A DNA stretch of 64,000 bases from Bifidobacterium vespertilionis (GTDB lineage Bacteria; Actinomycetota; Actinomycetes; Actinomycetales; Bifidobacteriaceae), in NCBI RefSeq assembly GCF_008698145.1, contig NZ_RZNZ01000006.1, positions 124,001 to 188,000 on the forward strand, given 5' to 3'. The notes under the pieces are model-generated. The model was not told where the DNA came from, searched no databases, and was given only the letters and a program-made list of their open reading frames with translations. Position numbers and translations under genes: made by a program. Position 1 is the first letter of the stretch. The number at the start of each line of letters is the position of its first letter. Positions 61,090 through 64,000 of the stretch are shown piece after piece.

Positions 61090-62373
61090 TCACCGGAAGT
61101 GGGCGCTCAGCGCGTCCAGGTCGGAGGTCTGGATGGTGATCTGCCCGTTGCCGGTCTTGTACGGGAACGGCACCGGGTTGCATCCGCCCTTGAAGCCGAT
61201 GGTCGCTAGGTTGATGGCCACCTCGCACTTCTTGCAGATGATCTTGCCGTCCTTCTCGTAGTAGCCGGCGTCGCCGCAGTTCTCGCAGGCGTCCAGGCCG
61301 ATGCCGTACGCGCCGCCGTTCTTCTTGATGATGATGAAGCGCATCACGGTGCCGTCGGCCGCCTTGTACTCGAAGCGGTGCAGATGGCCGTCCTCAACCT
61401 GGGAGAACGGGATCGTGGCCACGCCGTCGGACAGCGCGTACGCCTCCGGGGGCGAGAGGGTGATGGTCTGCTGCGTGGCGGCCTTGCCCACGGTCAGCGT
61501 GCAGGTCACGGCGATCATCGCCACGAGGCTCCACGCGGCGGCGGCGATCGCGCGGCGGCGGAACGCCTTGTTGCCGCGGATCTGGGCCTCGTTGAGATCG
61601 GGCACGTTCCGGGTCTTCATGCGAAAGCCCGCCACGATGGAGGCGACCGCGGGGATCAGGAACACAAACGTCTGGGCCATGATCATCTGGTCGTTGTGGT
61701 TGATGGACCACGCGAGCGTGACGAACATGGTGTGGGTGAAGCGCATGCGGCGGGCCTGCAGGATCTGCATGAGGCCCGTCAGATGCTGGACGAACAGGAT
61801 CGCCATCATCAGCGCCACGGCCGTGGTGAACGCCCAGCGCACGGCGGTGGAGCGCATGGTGCGGAAGATGGCCGCCACCACAATCGACGCGGCCACGCCC
61901 AGCACGAATCCCAGAGCGCGCAGCAGCATGTCGGAGGTGAACACGGGGGCGTCGGGCTCCACCCAGATGGTCAGCTGCAGGATCACGTCCGGCAGCGCGT
62001 AGAACACGGTCAGCGCGATCTGCACGGCGGCCACGGCGTTCGCCACGTGCATGAGCGCGCGGTGTTTGGTCCAGTCGCGCGTGATCGCGGGCGAGGCCAG
62101 CACCGCCGCAAGGGCGAGCAGGTCCACGATCACCGCGCACACGAGCACCGGGTAGTTGACGAAGGTGCGCTGGTTGATGACCGCCGTGGCCCTGAGCGCC
62201 GCGAACACGATCGCCGCCACGAGGCCGATCAGCAGGCCCCACAGCCGCCAACGCGAGCTGATCGGCTTGTCCCTGCCCTCGCCAACGGTGAGCATGACGC
62301 TCAGGCACATGATGAGCAGCGCGGGGGCCAGCGTCCCCGGCATCACCGTAACGAATTGTTCGAGCATGCGCAC
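61090..62373 (-). CDS. DUF2318 multi-pass membrane protein
   Basis: A 427-residue protein with about eight to ten helices (PGTLAPALLIMCLSVMLTVG; LLIGLVAAIVFAALRATAVI; VAIQ-type segments) and a C-terminal extracytoplasmic DUF2318 domain (about 330-427). The domain has CENC, CKKC and a GGCNP Cys, matching the iron/haem-dependent electron-carrier family that accompanies FTR1/P19. The final CXXC pairs may bind a metal or form disulfides. It is third in the operon after FTR1 and P19 and probably links electron flow to ferric reduction, together with the FMN-binding lipoprotein. Confidence 0.9.
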   Translation of the reverse strand: MRMLEQFVTVMPGTLAPALLIMCLSVMLTVGEGRDKPISSRWRLWGLLIGLVAAIVFAALRATAVINQRTFVNYPVLVCAVIVDLLALAAVLASPAITRDWTKHRALMHVANAVAAVQIALTVFYALPDVILQLTIWVEPDAPVFTSDMLLRALGFVLGVAASIVVAAIFRTMRSTAVRWAFTTAVALMMAILFVQHLTGLMQILQARRMRFTHTMFVTLAWSINHNDQMIMAQTFVFLIPAVASIVAGFRMKTRNVPDLNEAQIRGNKAFRRRAIAAAAWSLVAMIAVTCTLTVGKAATQQTITLSPPEAYALSDGVATIPFSQVEDGHLHRFEYKAADGTVMRFIIIKKNGGAYGIGLDACENCGDAGYYEKDGKIICKKCEVAINLATIGFKGGCNPVPFPYKTGNGQITIQTSDLDALSAHFR

Positions 62374-62406
62374 CCTTTCCGAATTAATAACCCAAAATCG
62401 ACCGAA

Positions 62407-62428
62407 GCCCCCTCGAAGGTGAGGGGGC
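62407..62428. repeat. Hairpin upstream of the DUF2318 gene
   Basis: GCCCCCTC gaaggt GAGGGGGC, 8-bp perfect stem, 34 bases upstream of the DUF2318 start. With the CGGAAAGCCC/GGGCTTTCCG hairpin at 62532-62554 it punctuates the P19-DUF2318 spacer and may uncouple P19 from the rest of the operon. Confidence 0.5.
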
Positions 62429-62531
62429 TGGTCTGTGCAGGAAAATGCTCTTCGAGCCCCTGCAATTAAGGACGGCCTACGGCCGGCTCAACGTTGCTCG
62501 CGGCGGATTGGAACGCCGCTCGTGAACGCTA

Positions 62532-62554
62532 CGGAAAGCCCACCGGGCTTTCCG
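62532..62554. repeat. CGGAAAGCCC hairpin after P19
   Basis: A 10-bp stem with a 3-base loop, 11 bases downstream of the P19 stop; related to the CGGACAGCCC hairpins at 15521 and 52373. Confidence 0.55.
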
Positions 62555-62564
62555 CTTAACGCGT

Positions 62565-63263
62565 TCACCACTGCCTAGGAGCGTAATCCCAGTTGTCGAA
62601 GGTGACCTCGATCGGCTCGGTCCAGAAGTGGCCCTTGACGCCGGTCTCCGGATCGACGTGCAGCATCCAGCCCTTGGCGGCCGGGGACTCGATGGAGAGC
62701 TTGAGCTGGTAGGTGCCGGCCTTGTCGAGCTTCACGTTGGCGCCGTAGTGCGGGCCGTCGGAGGCGTTCATCTGCATGAAGGTGCCGGAGGTGGCCTTGC
62801 CGCCCTCGACCTCCTTGCCGGTGGACTTGTCAATGATGGTGTAGTTCACGGTCAGGTCGGGGATGAAGTCACCCTTGCCGTAGCCCAGGTCGACGGCCTG
62901 CTCGTTGCCGTGGATGTCGGCCTCCAGGTGGAAGCTCGCGTCGGCGGCCTTGAGGCCCATGGAGGCGGGCTCCATGTCGATCGGCTGGAAGTAGACGGCG
63001 CCCACGGTCAGCGGGCCGGCCTCCTGATCCTGCTCCTCGGCGGTGCCGGAGGGGCCCACCGGGACCTCCTCGAAGCCGGCGCCCGCATCGGATGCACCGG
63101 CGTCGGAGGAGCTGGAGTTGTCGGAGGCGGCCGCGGAGGAGGACGTGGTGTTCGACGCGGTGGTGGAGCCGTTGGAGGCGGTGGAGTTGCCGCAGGCGGC
63201 CAGCGAGAAGGCCATGGAACCGGCAAGCAGCACGCCGAGCAGCGTGGTGATGTTCTTCTTCAT
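62565..63263 (-). CDS. P19/Tp34-family periplasmic iron transport lipoprotein
   Basis: A 232-residue lipoprotein: signal peptide LLGVLLAGSMAFSLAACGNS with lipobox LAAC, a Ser/Ala/Asn linker of ~50 residues, and a P19-type (PF10634-like) domain. Metal-site elements typical of P19 are visible: FHLEADIHGNEQ, DGPHYGANVKL and the C-terminal MLHVDPETGVKGHFW. P19 proteins bind Fe and Cu at a His/Met/Glu site and hand iron to FTR1. ATG 63263 follows AGAGGAAAC. It is immediately downstream of FTR1 with a 71-base gap. Confidence 0.92.
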   Translation of the reverse strand: MKKNITTLLGVLLAGSMAFSLAACGNSTASNGSTTASNTTSSSAAASDNSSSSDAGASDAGAGFEEVPVGPSGTAEEQDQEAGPLTVGAVYFQPIDMEPASMGLKAADASFHLEADIHGNEQAVDLGYGKGDFIPDLTVNYTIIDKSTGKEVEGGKATSGTFMQMNASDGPHYGANVKLDKAGTYQLKLSIESPAAKGWMLHVDPETGVKGHFWTEPIEVTFDNWDYAPRQW

Positions 63264-63334
63264 TTCTGTTTCCTCTTTCTTTGTGAATGGGTATTCACGA
63301 TCTGGATTGGTTGGTTGAGGGGTAAGTCTTTGGG

Positions 63335-64000
63335 TTATTCGGCGGAGCCGGTGGCGGCGGACTCGGAGGCACCGGCGGGCTCGGGGGCCTTGCCGGCCTT
63401 GAGCGCCTGCTTGTTGCGGTGGTCCTTGGCGAAGCCGACCGCGAAGAGCACGATCACCGCGATGGCTGCGATGACCTGCGCCACGATCGTCTCCACGTAC
63501 GGGTAGAAGCCGAGCCAGTCGTTGGTGGTCACGCCCGTCAGGTACGTACCGGCCACCAGATCGCCCTCGATCAGCGCATGCACGCCGCCGCCGGCGAAGA
63601 TGACCACGAGCACGGCCATCAGGATCGAGGTGATCAGGAAGAACGGGCCGATCGGGATCTTCACGGACGTGAAGCGGATGATCAGGAAGATGACCACCAG
63701 CACCACGGCCGCGGCGATGCCGCCGATCCACATGCCCTGTGAATCCTGGCTCATCGAGTAGATGGACTGGTAGAAGATCACGGTTTCGGCGCCCTCGCGG
63801 AACACGGCGAGGAAGCTCAGCATGGCCAGCGAGAACACCATGCCCGCGGTCACGCTTTCGCCGGCCGCCAGCGCGTCGCCGGCCTTGCCCACGGCGGCCT
63901 CGGTCTTCTTGCGGATGTACTTGTTCCACGATTCGACCGAGCGCTTGTTGAGCATCCAGTTGCTGGTCCACAGCAGCATGAGCGTGGCGATCAGGGCGCA
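63335..64000 (-). CDS. FTR1-family iron permease, C-terminal part (runs off the right edge)
   Basis: At least 222 residues of an FTR1/EfeU-like permease. The REGxE iron-coordination motif is present as FLAVFREGAETVIFYQSIYS, and several helices follow (MWIGGIAAAVVLVVIFLIIR; FFLITSILMAVLVVIFAGGG; ETIVAQVIAAIAVIVLFAVG). A short basic tail with Pro/Ala/Glu ends the protein. The 5' part, with the first REXXE, lies outside the window. First visible gene of the iron operon; function is high-affinity iron import with P19. Confidence 0.94.
   Translation of the reverse strand, partial: CALIATLMLLWTSNWMLNKRSVESWNKYIRKKTEAAVGKAGDALAAGESVTAGMVFSLAMLSFLAVFREGAETVIFYQSIYSMSQDSQGMWIGGIAAAVVLVVIFLIIRFTSVKIPIGPFFLITSILMAVLVVIFAGGGVHALIEGDLVAGTYLTGVTTNDWLGFYPYVETIVAQVIAAIAVIVLFAVGFAKDHRNKQALKAGKAPEPAGASESAATGSAE

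Overview
The window is a GC-rich (low-to-mid 60s % by eye) bacterial chromosome segment whose gene set points to Actinobacteria and, by inference, to Bifidobacterium: a Tad/Flp pilus locus of the actinobacterial type, gluBCD, amtB-glnB-glnD, a membrane-anchored FtsY, a MutT1-like Nudix/phosphatase fusion, GatD/MurT, paired YhgE/Pip proteins and an FTR1/P19 iron-uptake operon, with no respiratory chain genes. I see no prophage, insertion sequence, CRISPR array or rRNA operon. Species was not determined.

Layout. 1-906 is the 5' part of dnaX (minus), followed by a diacylglycerol-kinase-like gene. 2186-8343 is a Tad pilus region: Flp-like pilin, TadE and TadF-like proteins, a frameshifted lipoprotein gene, an orphan LuxR-type response regulator on the opposite strand, then tadC, tadB, tadA and tadZ. 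A 2-kb spacer full of short inverted repeats leads to ppk, mutT1, an unknown gene and upp. 15743-19575 holds glpQ and gluBCD (no ATPase gene). 19686-26170 holds a UbiB-like kinase with a phasin-like partner, gatD-murT (amidation of lipid II glutamate) and dnaB, with a dense cluster of DnaA boxes just upstream of dnaB. 27296-32376 holds a MATE exporter and the nitrogen block glnD, glnB, amtB; then ftsY, a TetR regulator, an rbsK/nucleoside hydrolase pair, tRNA-Lys, an XRE/membrane-protein module bracketed by duplicated DNA, an aminotransferase, an MFS carrier and a CmpB-type membrane protein. 46422-51930 is a YhgE/Pip pair with a TetR gene. 52457-56847 holds a class-A beta-lactamase-like serine hydrolase, an AAA/DUF4143 ATPase and an FMN-binding lipoprotein. 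57564-64000 is an iron-uptake operon: FTR1 (cut by the window edge), P19, DUF2318 protein, two FtsX-type permeases and an ABC ATPase.

The most unusual content is intergenic. Several families of short hairpin repeats (called A to G here) fill almost every long spacer. Families A, B and F share a GATCTGC word and parts of a common centre, although the rest of the repeated word differs. Two paralogous minus-strand units near 39.1 kb and 41.1 kb look like small RNA genes: a conserved upstream block, a CU-rich body and a terminator whose stem has changed by compensation while its CUUCCCA loop is unchanged. They bracket the XRE/membrane-protein module, together with a direct duplication of about 270 bp. 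All functions given are inferred by reading; no database search was run.
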